This document shows, one piece after another, positions 52,898 through 62,532 of a stretch of DNA of 64,000 nucleotides. Both the position numbers and the translations under genes were made by a program. Position 1 is the first letter of the stretch, and the number at the start of each line of letters is the position of its first letter. The notes beneath the pieces are model-generated. The model saw only the letters and a list, made by a program, of their open reading frames with translations. It was not told the origin of the DNA and searched no databases. The stretch covers positions 4,588,001-4,652,000 of the forward strand of contig NZ_CP050145.1 in assembly GCF_016767715.1 (NCBI RefSeq), in the 5' to 3' direction. Origin of the DNA: Mycobacteroides chelonae. Its GTDB lineage: Bacteria > Actinomycetota > Actinomycetes > Mycobacteriales > Mycobacteriaceae.

Positions 52898-53554
52898 CTA
52901 CTCAGCACCACGCATCCGGTCCGGCGCATCCGCGGCCACGTGACCCAGATACGCGGTGTACAGGGTCCGGGAGGCAAAGGACTCCTGCTCGCCCCACGGC
53001 AGTTGCGGCCTGGTGACGAGCAGCGAGGCAACCCCATGCGTGGTCGCCCACAGCTGCAAGGCCGGTTCCAGGGTATTGCCCGGCGGGAACAGTTCCTCGT
53101 CGACGAGTTCCTGAACGACGCCGCGAAGATGCAAAAAGGCTGAACTGTTGAGTATCTCGTCAGATTCGATACCCCGCCGTGGTGGTCGGGTGGTCGCGAA
53201 CCGGTACATCAACGGGTTCTGCGCGGCGAAGCGCACATAGGCCAGGCCAAGTGTGTGTAGACGTTCCACCCCGGCAGCGATGTTGGACGTTGCCCGCTGC
53301 AGTGCCTCACCGAGTTGCTCGAAGTACCTGGAGCACAGCGCGTCCGCCAACTCGTCGGTGCTCGAAAAATGCCGGTAGAAAGACGGCGCCGTGATGCCCA
53401 GCGCCCGCGTCAATTCGCGGGCCGACGGGGCCCGGGCCTCGCCCGACCTACGGATGAGATCCATTGCCGTATCGATGATCTGCTGTCGCAGCAGCCAACC
53501 CTGCCCCCGGGGCAGGCGCTTTCTCGGTGCGGTTGCGTTGTTTTCGTCATCCAT
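52898..53554 (-). CDS. TetR-family regulator downstream of the mce operon
   Basis: 218 residues. N-terminal helix-turn-helix with ARELTRALGITAPSFYRHFS and DELADALCSRYFEQLGEAL. C-terminal domain of the TetR_C type found in mycobacterial lipid regulators. It begins 25 bases after mceF on the same strand and may be the last gene of that transcript. A candidate operator is the palindrome at 62703-62716 ahead of the operon, though the link is inferred. Confidence 0.88.
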   Translation of the reverse strand: MDDENNATAPRKRLPRGQGWLLRQQIIDTAMDLIRRSGEARAPSARELTRALGITAPSFYRHFSSTDELADALCSRYFEQLGEALQRATSNIAAGVERLHTLGLAYVRFAAQNPLMYRFATTRPPRRGIESDEILNSSAFLHLRGVVQELVDEELFPPGNTLEPALQLWATTHGVASLLVTRPQLPWGEQESFASRTLYTAYLGHVAADAPDRMRGAE

Positions 53555-53579
53555 GTGTCACTCCACCGCATGTCCTGGA

Positions 53580-54830
53580 TCAGCTCGGGGGCGCGATGGG
53601 GAGCGTCGGCCCGCCCTGAGGTGTAGGGATGGTGAATCTCCCCTTGGGAGTAGGGTCCGTGGTCTTCCCGAGATCGGCACCGGCCGGCGGCCCCGCGGTG
53701 TCGTCGCCCGCGGGGCGCGGAGCGTTCTTGGCCCCGCGGATCAGAACCGCCGGATCATCGTTGGCGCAGTACGTATAGATAGGCGGTTCCGGGAAATCGG
53801 CCGAAGAGGGCGGTACTCGCGGAGTGCCGTAGTCACAGGCGTAGCGCGGGTACAGATCTGCCGTGGCCCACACGCCACCGTCGCGCATGGTGTCAGCGAT
53901 GCCACCGAACACCGAGCCCCGGTAGTTGGGGAAGAACGCGTTGATGGCTGGGGTACGCACGTACAGCATCTGCGCTGTCGAAGCGAGGTTGGCCAGGAGC
54001 GCGACCATGGTGTCGGAGTTGTCGGCGAAGAGACCGTCGACGGCGCCCAGGGTCTTGGGGGTTTGATCGACGAGGGTGCGGTAGCCGTTTTGCATCTTCT
54101 CGATGCCGCGCAGGGTGCGGCCCAGCTCGTTGGCGGTGGCTTGGATGCCCGAGTTTTTGTCGGCGGCCAAGGTGAGCACCACCCGGCTGGTCTTGAGCAG
54201 GCTGGTGGTCTCAGGCAGCACCGAATCCAGGGTGCTCAGCAAGAAGGTGCCGCCGTCGATGATCTCGGTGAGCTTGCGCGGGCCTTCCTTGCTCAGGCTC
54301 AATTCCTTCTTAATGAGCTCCAGCTTCTTGGGATCCACCTGCGCCAGCAGACCATCGGCATCAGCCAACAGCTTGGCCAACGTCACCGGCACCTGCGCAC
54401 CCTCAGAGATCACGGCGCCGTCCTGCAGGAACGGGCCTTGCTGACCGGGCCCGCCCTCGAAGTTGATGTACTGCTCACCGGCTGCCGACAAACCCGTCAC
54501 GCGGACTTTCGCCGCAGTCGGAATCCGGTACCTGGATTGAATCTCGGCGGTCACATTCACACCCTGCTGGGTAATCTCGAGCGACTGCACCGTCCCAATC
54601 TTGACCCCCCGCAACGCCACGTCCTGATTAGGTAACAACCCACCGGACTCCGGCAGCTGCACCATCACCCGATACGTCGAGGCAAATGGGTTGACGCGCA
54701 ACGCGCCAACGAACAGATAGACCACCGCCACGACCATGGTCAGTGCCAGAGCGATACCCGACAACGCCGCCTTCTGGCGGTGGCCCGCACGGACAGCGCC
54801 GACCAGAGTATTTGCAAGCGCGTTGATCAT
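53580..54830 (-). CDS. mceF: Mce-family protein MceF
   Basis: 416 residues from MINALANTLVGAVRAGHRQK; the start overlaps the mceE stop by 4 bases. One N-terminal membrane segment (GIALALTMVVAVVYLFVGAL), an MlaD/Mce domain near residues 40-125 (VQLPESGGLLPNQDVALRGV), then the helical Mce_4 region with a long coiled needle segment, and a Pro/Gly-rich tail. Mce proteins A-F form a periplasmic tube that passes lipids to the YrbE permease. Last mce gene. Confidence 0.9.
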   Translation of the reverse strand: MINALANTLVGAVRAGHRQKAALSGIALALTMVVAVVYLFVGALRVNPFASTYRVMVQLPESGGLLPNQDVALRGVKIGTVQSLEITQQGVNVTAEIQSRYRIPTAAKVRVTGLSAAGEQYINFEGGPGQQGPFLQDGAVISEGAQVPVTLAKLLADADGLLAQVDPKKLELIKKELSLSKEGPRKLTEIIDGGTFLLSTLDSVLPETTSLLKTSRVVLTLAADKNSGIQATANELGRTLRGIEKMQNGYRTLVDQTPKTLGAVDGLFADNSDTMVALLANLASTAQMLYVRTPAINAFFPNYRGSVFGGIADTMRDGGVWATADLYPRYACDYGTPRVPPSSADFPEPPIYTYCANDDPAVLIRGAKNAPRPAGDDTAGPPAGADLGKTTDPTPKGRFTIPTPQGGPTLPIAPPS

Positions 54831-56020
54831 CGCCCACCTCCCGGAGCGGGCGGGATGGTCTCGATAACACCGGGCTCGGTGGGGCTGGGGCGCACCGGAA
54901 CTTCCTGCCCGTACGCACCCTGGCCGACGACGCGTTCCTGCAAGCGCCATAGCGTGTACTTAACGGACCCCACCAGTTGCGCCCAGTTGTATCGCTTAGG
55001 GCCGTGTAGACCTGTGTCGGCGTGAGAACCCGCATCGGGTATCGAGCCGAGAACCAACTGGTCTATTCCCGCAGTGAGGGACAGCGAGTTACCGGCGGTT
55101 GCTTTGATCGCGGTGGGCATGATCCGGTTGAAGGCAGCAAGGCTGGTATCGGGATCCAGCGCCACGTCATTCCATGCCTTCGCAACGGTATTGGCGTCCT
55201 TGATAACGCTGCGGCCGCTGGTGTCCGTACCGGCAATCGATGGGAACTTCTGCAGCTGCTTGGTGGTGTCGCCCGCCATCACCAAGAGTTCGGACAGCTG
55301 CGCTGTATTGGCGGCCAGCGTCTCCGTGGCCGGCCCCGCCGCCGTCACGATATCGGTAATAGCCTGGTTCTTGGCGTCGATCCGGTCAGCCAGCTGCGAA
55401 GTCTGGGTAAGGGCATCAGAGATCTCCGCTGAGCGTGAATTCAGCTTTCCCAGTAACTGATTGGAGTCGTTGATCAGATCGCCGAATGCCTGGCCCTGGT
55501 CACCGGTCGCCTTTCCGAAACCATTGACAATATTGGTCAGGTTGCGTACGGCGCCCCCGTTGGAGGCTAGCGCGGCCGAGCTGAGCACCGATTCCACTGT
55601 GGCGGCGGCGGTCGTCGAGTCCAGACCGATGGTGTCACCGTCTTTCAGGAGCGGGCCATCCGACAGTGCCCCCGCAGGGGGACGGATCGAGACAAAAACA
55701 TCACCGAGTGGTGTGGCCGAACGCAATTCGGCGGTGCTGCCCTTGGGCAGCCGAACCCCGTCAGAGATGCGCAACGTAGTGATCGCCGTGTAGTTACTCA
55801 CGTGCATCTCGTCGACCTGTCCCACATCGGCACCGGCGAGTTTGACCTTCGCACTGTCCGGCAGGTTGAGGACGTTGGCGAACAGCGCCGTGAGGCGGTA
55901 TCCACCACTGCCGATACCCGGCGCGGGCAGGGGCAGGTCACCGAGACCGTTAGTGGCACAACCACTCAACACAGCAGCGGCCGCGACCGCCGAAGCCGCC
56001 AGTATCTTGCGCGCGCCCAT
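54827..56020 (-). CDS. mceE: Mce-family lipoprotein MceE (LprK-type)
   Basis: 397 residues from MGARKILAASAVAAAAVLSG; longer frames extend into mceD. Lipobox LSGC, as usual for the E protein in mycobacterial mce operons. MlaD domain near residues 40-115 (VLNLPDSAKVKLAGADVGQV), then the helical domain ending in a Pro-rich tail. ATGA overlap with mceD. It anchors the Mce complex at the outer face of the plasma membrane. Confidence 0.92.
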   Translation of the reverse strand: MGARKILAASAVAAAAVLSGCATNGLGDLPLPAPGIGSGGYRLTALFANVLNLPDSAKVKLAGADVGQVDEMHVSNYTAITTLRISDGVRLPKGSTAELRSATPLGDVFVSIRPPAGALSDGPLLKDGDTIGLDSTTAAATVESVLSSAALASNGGAVRNLTNIVNGFGKATGDQGQAFGDLINDSNQLLGKLNSRSAEISDALTQTSQLADRIDAKNQAITDIVTAAGPATETLAANTAQLSELLVMAGDTTKQLQKFPSIAGTDTSGRSVIKDANTVAKAWNDVALDPDTSLAAFNRIMPTAIKATAGNSLSLTAGIDQLVLGSIPDAGSHADTGLHGPKRYNWAQLVGSVKYTLWRLQERVVGQGAYGQEVPVRPSPTEPGVIETIPPAPGGGR

Positions 56021-57147
56021 CACTTCTGCCCCATCGCCGCGAGTCCGTCCAGCATGTAGGTCAGCCCAAAATCGGGTCCATAATCCTGCAATGTCCCGGT
56101 GCCACAGCCCAATTGACGTAGGCCCATCATGTTGCAGATTTCCTTGTCCATCTGGCTCTCGAATAGCAGCCGATCGGTCATGAACCGGACACGCAACCGC
56201 TTGTTGTCCTGGTCCACGACGTTGTACATGTTGTCCCATGCCAACGGCTGGACGTCGATCCACTCGGAGATCTCACGCTGGTTGTCCACGACCGCTTTGA
56301 GCGCGGTGTTGGAGTTGAGGATGGTTTGTTTGAGGTTGTCGCGGTTGGCCTCGACAATGTCTCCAGCTTGCTTCACCAGATTGTTGAACTTGTGCCCAGT
56401 GGACCCGGTTCCCAATGCCTCATCATCGAGGATTTGGCTCAGTTGGTGAACAGTAGAGGCGAATTCACGCAACTTGCCATCGTTGGCTGCCGCTGCGTCA
56501 AACAGCGAGCTAACGTTCTTGATGATGGTGGTCAACTGCTCGCGGGTGGTCACCCCACCTTCGGAACTCAGGCGCAGCGCCTTGGATAACTCACCAAGCC
56601 CGGACTTGATCTTCTCCCCGTTGTTATCGGCGATCCCGACAGCCGAGTTGACGATATCGGCCACCGGCCCCTGACCCTTGCCATCTCCCTTGAGGGACAA
56701 CGAAAGCCGGTCCAGCATGCCCAGCACCCTGTCGAACTCCACCGGGGTCTTGGTGTGGTCCAATCCGATGGTGTCACCGTCTTTGAGAGTCGGCCCGCCG
56801 CGATAGGGCGGAGACAGCTCGACCTGGCGGTCGGTCAGGATCGAGGTGGACAACGTGACTGCCTGAACATCGGCGGGGACTTTCACATCTTTGTCGACCG
56901 TGAACTGCACCTCGACGTAGCCGGATTGCGGCGTGATCTTCGTAATCTTCCCCACCGGCATACCGAGCACCGCAACGACATTCGACTCATACAAACCGGA
57001 AGCATTGTCGAACTGCGCGGTCAGCGTGATGTGATCGAGTTGCGATTTCACGAAATACGCCCCCGCGCCGATGACGGCCGCGGCCAGCACCACTACCGTG
57101 CCGACCATCGCGATCAGCCGGCTGCGCCTAGCGCCCATTGTCATCAT
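56020..57147 (-). CDS. mceD: Mce-family protein MceD
   Basis: 375 residues from MMTMGARRSRLIAMVGTVVV, chosen because its ATG overlaps the mceC stop; the longer frame crosses mceC. One membrane segment (AMVGTVVVLAAAVIGAGAYF), MlaD domain (TAQFDNASGLYESNVVAVLG) and a long helical region ending in LQDYGPDFGLTYMLDGLAAM. Part of the hexameric Mce channel. Confidence 0.92.
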   Translation of the reverse strand: MMTMGARRSRLIAMVGTVVVLAAAVIGAGAYFVKSQLDHITLTAQFDNASGLYESNVVAVLGMPVGKITKITPQSGYVEVQFTVDKDVKVPADVQAVTLSTSILTDRQVELSPPYRGGPTLKDGDTIGLDHTKTPVEFDRVLGMLDRLSLSLKGDGKGQGPVADIVNSAVGIADNNGEKIKSGLGELSKALRLSSEGGVTTREQLTTIIKNVSSLFDAAAANDGKLREFASTVHQLSQILDDEALGTGSTGHKFNNLVKQAGDIVEANRDNLKQTILNSNTALKAVVDNQREISEWIDVQPLAWDNMYNVVDQDNKRLRVRFMTDRLLFESQMDKEICNMMGLRQLGCGTGTLQDYGPDFGLTYMLDGLAAMGQK

Positions 57148-58190
57148 TTGCAGTCCTTGAAGTACGGGATCATTCCGAATTGCTTGGCGCGCCCACTGAT
57201 CGCACACATCCACGAATCGACCAACAGGCCATTCGACAGGTTGATGTCGATGGCGTTGCCGGTACCTGTCGAGTTGGCGATACCGCGTATCAAGACCGGC
57301 GCAATCGGGTAGAGACTGCGTAGCAGATCGTCATGCTTACCCAACATGTCGGAAAGCCCCCGCGCCGTCTTGAGCATCTCGTCGAGCTGCGGGCGGTCCT
57401 TGATCAGGACCTTACTGAGCTGCTCAACCAGGTTCGTGAATGACTGCAGCATTGCGTGAAAAGTGGCGCGGCGGGCCACGAGTTCACCAAGCAGATCTTG
57501 TCCCTGGTTGATCAGCACGCCAATGCCGGACTGCTGGCGACGCAAGGTGTTAGTCACCTTTTCGGTGCTCTTGAGCAGCGTCCCCAACTGATCGCGCCGC
57601 TCGGCGATCACCGAGGACAGCGACTGGATGTTCGCCATGGCCTCTGGCACCACGTTGGGCAGTCCCTGCAGCTGCTTGCCGAGGATGCTCAGTGACTGAG
57701 CCACCTTGTCGAAATCGACTTGGTCAAAGGTGTTCGTCGCTCCAGCCAGCGCGGCCTGCAGATCGTAAGGAACCTCGGTATGCGCGAGATCAATTGTCTT
57801 GCCAGGCAATGCCCCCGCACCCTTGGGCTGCAGGTCCAAGTACCGGGATCCCAGGATGGTGGTGACACGGATCGAGGCTTTGGTGTCCTTGCCCAACGTG
57901 ATGTCGTCTCGGACGCTGAGCCCGGCTTCAACATGGTCACCGACCAGTTTCATGCCGGTGATGTTTCCGACGGGTATACCCGCCACCGTGATCGGCTGAC
58001 CCGCGCGTAACGAGGCAGCCTGCGCGAATTCCGCCGTGTAGGTGGTGTAGCCCAAGCCCATGGCCTTGACCAGCAGCATGCCACCCACCAGCGCAGCGAT
58101 TGCCGCGATAGCGATGAACCCGAGCCAGGTCTTGTTGTAGGTCTCGACCGGCCGATTCTTGATCCTCTGCCATCTGGATTGCTCAGCCAT
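57144..58190 (-). CDS. mceC: Mce-family protein MceC
   Basis: 348 residues, start overlapping the mceB stop by 8 bases. Membrane segment FIAIAAIAALVGGMLLVKAM, MlaD domain (FAQAASLRAGQPITVAGIPV), then a helical stretch with the end SNGLLVDSWMCAISGRAKQF. No proline-rich tail, unlike some MceC proteins. Component of the lipid-import channel. Confidence 0.92.
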   Translation of the reverse strand: MAEQSRWQRIKNRPVETYNKTWLGFIAIAAIAALVGGMLLVKAMGLGYTTYTAEFAQAASLRAGQPITVAGIPVGNITGMKLVGDHVEAGLSVRDDITLGKDTKASIRVTTILGSRYLDLQPKGAGALPGKTIDLAHTEVPYDLQAALAGATNTFDQVDFDKVAQSLSILGKQLQGLPNVVPEAMANIQSLSSVIAERRDQLGTLLKSTEKVTNTLRRQQSGIGVLINQGQDLLGELVARRATFHAMLQSFTNLVEQLSKVLIKDRPQLDEMLKTARGLSDMLGKHDDLLRSLYPIAPVLIRGIANSTGTGNAIDINLSNGLLVDSWMCAISGRAKQFGMIPYFKDCK

Positions 58191-59241
58191 TGGCCATGTT
58201 CCGGCATCGCGGGGTGTGCTGGGCGACGTTTCCAGGCGTAGCGGCGTTGACGATGATCGGTATCACGTCATTGAGACCGGGGAAGAAGCCGGCGAGGTTC
58301 AGGTCGCACATGTAGACGTTGATGAACGCTCCCTCGGAGTAAAAGCGAGATAGCCCCTTCAGAGTGAGCGGCAGGTTGGCGCCCAGGAACGCGTACTGCG
58401 GTTCAATACTCACCACATGCTTTCCGAATCCGGGCTGGCGGGTGATGAGTTCGTCGAGCGAGGGGTATACCTCGTCGGTGATCTTCGACAGGCGCCTCAT
58501 GGACTGCGCCATCGAGCCCACCGAGGACACCAGCTCGGGCCGCTTGCGATCCAGATCCGACACCGTCTGCCGTGTCTGGGTCAGCATCTTGTCGAGGTTG
58601 TCGTTCTGCTGCGCAAGATTGCCCGTGACGGTGTTCAGGCTGGTGATGGCATTACCCAACGCCTGGTCACGCCCCGCAAATGTCTTTGTCAGAGTTGATG
58701 TTTGACTAACCAGCGTGACGATCGAGGCATTGTCACCTTGCAGTGACTGAATAACGCCCTTGGTCAGATTGTCGGCCTGCTCGGGCGACAGCGTGCTGAA
58801 CAGCGGCTCGTAACCGTTGAGTAGCGTGGTCACGTCAAACGACGGGTCCGTGCGCTCCACTGGGATAGTCGACCCGCCCGGCAGCACATTGGTGTCGCCC
58901 GACTTACCCAGCGCCAGACCGAGGTAACGCTGGCCCACGATGTTCTGATAGGTCACCGAGGCAACTGTGTTGCCGTACAGCTTCTGGTCGTTCTGGACCA
59001 CGAAGTCGACCCTGGCCTGGTCGTTGTTGACCAGCTCGATCTTCTGCACGCGGCCTACCCGGACCCCCGCCATGCGCACGTCGTCGCCGTCACGCAGTCC
59101 GTAGACATCGGTGAACACCGCCGAATATGCCGTAGTACTTCCCGATACATCGCGGCGAAGCGTGGCGTACACCAACCAGCCGAGTGTCAGCGCCACGGTC
59201 ATGAAGACCGCAAGCCCGATCAGCGGGCCACGGAATTTCAT
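58183..59241 (-). CDS. mceB: Mce-family protein MceB
   Basis: 352 residues. Membrane segment LIGLAVFMTVALTLGWLVYA, MlaD domain (FTDVYGLRDGDDVRMAGVRV) followed by the helical domain with TLTKTFAGRDQALGNAITSL. It overlaps mceA by 4 bases. C-terminal cysteine pair (YMCDLNLAGF and RCRNMANG) as in other MceB proteins. Component of the lipid-import channel. Confidence 0.92.
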   Translation of the reverse strand: MKFRGPLIGLAVFMTVALTLGWLVYATLRRDVSGSTTAYSAVFTDVYGLRDGDDVRMAGVRVGRVQKIELVNNDQARVDFVVQNDQKLYGNTVASVTYQNIVGQRYLGLALGKSGDTNVLPGGSTIPVERTDPSFDVTTLLNGYEPLFSTLSPEQADNLTKGVIQSLQGDNASIVTLVSQTSTLTKTFAGRDQALGNAITSLNTVTGNLAQQNDNLDKMLTQTRQTVSDLDRKRPELVSSVGSMAQSMRRLSKITDEVYPSLDELITRQPGFGKHVVSIEPQYAFLGANLPLTLKGLSRFYSEGAFINVYMCDLNLAGFFPGLNDVIPIIVNAATPGNVAQHTPRCRNMANG

Positions 59242-60806
59242 TGCGGTCCTTCCTTCACGAACGACACCGCGGTCCCGCGGGCCACGGGGCCAAGCAGCAG
59301 TTGTGTGGCAGGAGTCCGCAGACCACCGGTGATCACGCCCAACTGATCCCGTTCATGCTGACTACCGACTGGACCGACGTTCCCGCCGAACGATGCGGGC
59401 ACGACGGGCACGCCTCCACTGTCATGGGCGCCGGGAGCTACCGGCGCGGGCGGGATCGGCGGTGCCTGAGGCGGCGGAGGCGGCTCCAGATCATCGGGAT
59501 CGTGGGTGCCCGGAACACGCGGCGCCGGAAATGGATGCCATGGCGGCAGAGGCGGGTTGGGGTCCGTAAGGTTCGGGCCGCCCGGCGGCACCACGTACGG
59601 CGGACCCACCGCAACCAGATTTCCATTGGGGCCCACGACTGTTCCGCGAGGCGGTTGCAGATTCGGCGGCACCTTGTAGTTCTGCGGAAGCAACGTCTCG
59701 GGCAGATCCGGTCGCACCACCTGTTCCGGGGCGGTGAAACAGCTCGGCCCCTTCAGGTCCCCGTACCGCGGGCAGTCCACGCGCGTATAGGTGTAGCTCG
59801 GAGCCAGTGTCACCGCGATTGGCATATGCGGCAGGTCCCGATCTGCTACCCACATCTGCTCAAACCAGTTGCGGGACAGCTTGTTCATGTTCCGGAAGAT
59901 CGGAACGAACTTGTCGGCATTAGTGGCGAAGACACCGATCGGGGGCGTCATGTGTGTGGTGATACCGATCAACTGGTCGGTGTGGTTATCGAAAGCCTGC
60001 TTGGTGGTGCCCACCGTGGTCAGCCCCGCGTGTACCAGACTTGTGAGCTGCTCACGATTTTCGGCGAGTGCCTGCATCGGCCGCACCGCCTGATGTAGCG
60101 AATCCAGCAGATCGGGTGCAGTCTGCTTGAGGCCTTCAGTGGCATCGAGAAGTGCCGAGATCGTTGAGGGGCCCGAGTCAGTCGCCACGACCTCGTTCAA
60201 TTGGGTAATAAGCCGGTTGAGCTGGGCGCCGCCGGTGAGCAGTTTGACGCGGCGACTGTCGGTAGCGGCGGCTACCGCTGCGAGGATGCCCACCGAATTG
60301 TCCTCGCGACCACGGCCGGTGGCATTGAGAACATCACGCAACTTGCTCACGGTGGTCTGGAACAGCACCGTCGGCAACTCTTGGTCTTCGGCGATATGGG
60401 CTCCGGCACGGATGGGCGCACCCGGCCCGCGGTCAACAAGCTGCACCGAAGACACCGCGAACACATTGCTCGGCACCACACGGGCGGTTGCTGTCGCCGG
60501 GATTGCCTTGGCGTACTGCGGTTTGAGGTTGATGTGTACGAAGTTCGGCTTGTTACCGGTGGCCGGGGTGACGTCGTCTACCTCGCCGACCAGTACGCCG
60601 TGATACTTCACGTCCGACTTCTGCGGCAGCCCGTCCCCGACATTCGTCAGGTCGGCGACCACGCGCAGGTAATCGTCGAGGCGGCCCGCAGACTTGAGCA
60701 ACATCGTCGCGGTGAGGGCCACGATTGCGATGAGCGTGACGGCGGCCATGGTGAGCAGCTGCCTCTCGGACGGCCCCCGGCCGTCCACTTCGAAAGAGTT
60801 TGGCAT
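59238..60806 (-). CDS. mceA: Mce-family protein MceA with proline-rich C-terminal tail
   Basis: 522 residues, longer than mycobacterial MceA proteins of about 400-450. Membrane segment near residues 18-38 (TMAAVTLIAIVALTATMLLK), MlaD domain (ADLTNVGDGLPQKSDVKYHG), helical region, and from about residue 375 a Pro-rich tail (PPRGTVVGPNGNLVAVGPPY, DPDDLEPPPPPQAPPIPPAP). The tail may span the cell wall. First of the six Mce proteins, 0 bases from yrbEB. Confidence 0.9.
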   Translation of the reverse strand: MPNSFEVDGRGPSERQLLTMAAVTLIAIVALTATMLLKSAGRLDDYLRVVADLTNVGDGLPQKSDVKYHGVLVGEVDDVTPATGNKPNFVHINLKPQYAKAIPATATARVVPSNVFAVSSVQLVDRGPGAPIRAGAHIAEDQELPTVLFQTTVSKLRDVLNATGRGREDNSVGILAAVAAATDSRRVKLLTGGAQLNRLITQLNEVVATDSGPSTISALLDATEGLKQTAPDLLDSLHQAVRPMQALAENREQLTSLVHAGLTTVGTTKQAFDNHTDQLIGITTHMTPPIGVFATNADKFVPIFRNMNKLSRNWFEQMWVADRDLPHMPIAVTLAPSYTYTRVDCPRYGDLKGPSCFTAPEQVVRPDLPETLLPQNYKVPPNLQPPRGTVVGPNGNLVAVGPPYVVPPGGPNLTDPNPPLPPWHPFPAPRVPGTHDPDDLEPPPPPQAPPIPPAPVAPGAHDSGGVPVVPASFGGNVGPVGSQHERDQLGVITGGLRTPATQLLLGPVARGTAVSFVKEGPQ

Positions 60807-61664
60807 CTAGCCACCCAGCCTCGCGCCGGCGTCCACACTCCAGAGCGCCATGGTGAGCAGCATGTTGACGACGATCACGATGGTGATGGCCGCACGCATG
60901 GCGTGCCCGGCGGCGATGCCGACGCCCTCAGGGCCGCCGCTTGCGTAAAAGCCGTAGTAGCACTGGATAGTTGAGGCCAACCACACGAACACGACGGTCT
61001 TGATGACGGAGTACACGACATCGATACCACTGACACCGATGCCGAAGTAGTGCAGATACGAGCCCACCGAGCTCCCGCTGAGAATCTGCACCATAACCTG
61101 GCAGGACAGATAGCTGACGGCCAAGCACGCGACGTACAGCGGGATCACGGCGATGATCGATGCCATGAGGCGAGTGGTCACCAGGAACGGAATCGGTCTA
61201 ATGGCAACCGAATCCATCGCGTCGATCTCCTCCGCGATCCGCATCGAGCCGAGCTGCGCGGTGAACCGGCAACCCGCCTGCATCGCGAACGCCAACGAGG
61301 CCATGATCGGCGCCAGCTCTCGCGTGCTGGCCAGCGAGCTGATGATGCCGGTTGCCGGCCCCAGACCCAGCAGATCCAGGAAGTTGTACGACTCGATGGC
61401 CACCAGTGCGCCGGCCGTGATCCCGAGGACCAATGCCACCCCGGCCGTTCCTCCACCCACCACCAATGAGCCATTGCCCCAAGCGATATCGGACAGGTGT
61501 CGCAGGAACTCCTTGCGATACTGCCGCAGCACCACGGGCACACCGGCAAGAGCCCTGAAGAAGAAGGCAACCATATGACCGAAACGGGCCATAGGAGAGC
61601 GAATCTTGTTGTAAACGACGACAAACGGGCGAAACCGTGGCGACAGATAGCTGGATACCGTCAT
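60807..61664 (-). CDS. yrbEB: YrbE/MlaE-family ABC transporter permease, second (YrbEB)
   Basis: 285 residues with about five membrane helices. The MlaE signature is visible in GIISSLASTRELAPIMASLA and MRIAEEIDAMDSVAIRPIPF. It pairs with YrbEA to form the permease through which the Mce channel delivers lipid; the MceG ATPase is encoded elsewhere. Its stop directly precedes the mceA ATG. Confidence 0.94.
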   Translation of the reverse strand: MTVSSYLSPRFRPFVVVYNKIRSPMARFGHMVAFFFRALAGVPVVLRQYRKEFLRHLSDIAWGNGSLVVGGGTAGVALVLGITAGALVAIESYNFLDLLGLGPATGIISSLASTRELAPIMASLAFAMQAGCRFTAQLGSMRIAEEIDAMDSVAIRPIPFLVTTRLMASIIAVIPLYVACLAVSYLSCQVMVQILSGSSVGSYLHYFGIGVSGIDVVYSVIKTVVFVWLASTIQCYYGFYASGGPEGVGIAAGHAMRAAITIVIVVNMLLTMALWSVDAGARLGG

Positions 61665-61665
61665 G

Positions 61666-62532
61666 TCACAGCCCCGTCCGCGGGAACATCATGATGTACA
61701 GCTGGCTGATGGCGACATTCACGATCATCAACAGCAGGATCGATTCCACGACCGCAGCGTTGACGGAGTTGGCGACACCGATGGGTCCGCCCTTGGTGGA
61801 CAAACCCTTCTGGCACGCCACCACCGCCACGATGGCGCCGTAGATGATGGCCTTCAGGACCGCCAGAATCATGTCGCCAGGCGTTGCGAAGGAGGCGAAC
61901 GTGGACACGAAGCTGCCCGGCGCACCGTTCTGCCAGTAGACGTTGAACAGGTACGCGCCGAGAAACCCGACGAAGCAGACGATCGCGGTGAGCGCGACGG
62001 CGATCATGATGGCGGCCGCGAATCGGGGCACCACCAGCCGCCGGATCACCGATACACCCATGACTTCCATGGCATCGGTCTCCTCACGCATGGTGCGCGA
62101 GCCCAGGTCGGCGGTGATGGCCGAGCCCACGGCCGAGGCCATCAGCACCGCGGCAACCAGGGAGGCTGCCTGGCGGATGATCGCGATGCCGCTGGCGGCG
62201 CCCGCCAATGAAGTCGCACCCACTTGGCCTGCAAGTAGCGCGAATTGGATCGACAGCGTGACACCGATGGGCAGTGTCACCAAGATGACCGGCGTTACGG
62301 CCGTCGCAGCCTGGAATGCACCCTGCCGAACGAACTCCTGCCACTGGAACTGCCCGGTGAACAGGTCGACAAAGAACCATTGAATCGTGCGCACGCCCAG
62401 CATGAACTGCTCACCAACCGTGCTCAAGGATTCCAGCGGGTGACGCCTGACGTACCCGGTGGCCCAGTCCTCGATTGCCGCGACGCCGTCTCCCGTAGCG
62501 ACTCCGGTTTCCGACCCGCTCACGGCCGACAC
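61666..62532 (-). CDS. yrbEA: YrbE/MlaE-family ABC transporter permease, first (YrbEA)
   Basis: 288 residues from a GTG. Membrane helices with the MlaE blocks TSLAGAASGIAIIRQAASLV and GSRTMREETDAMEVMGVSVI. First gene of the yrbEAB-mceABCDEF operon, 1 base from yrbEB. The first about 25 residues are a polar leader. Upstream is a 483-base region with candidate promoter and operator. Confidence 0.93.
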   Translation of the reverse strand: MSAVSGSETGVATGDGVAAIEDWATGYVRRHPLESLSTVGEQFMLGVRTIQWFFVDLFTGQFQWQEFVRQGAFQAATAVTPVILVTLPIGVTLSIQFALLAGQVGATSLAGAASGIAIIRQAASLVAAVLMASAVGSAITADLGSRTMREETDAMEVMGVSVIRRLVVPRFAAAIMIAVALTAIVCFVGFLGAYLFNVYWQNGAPGSFVSTFASFATPGDMILAVLKAIIYGAIVAVVACQKGLSTKGGPIGVANSVNAAVVESILLLMIVNVAISQLYIMMFPRTGL

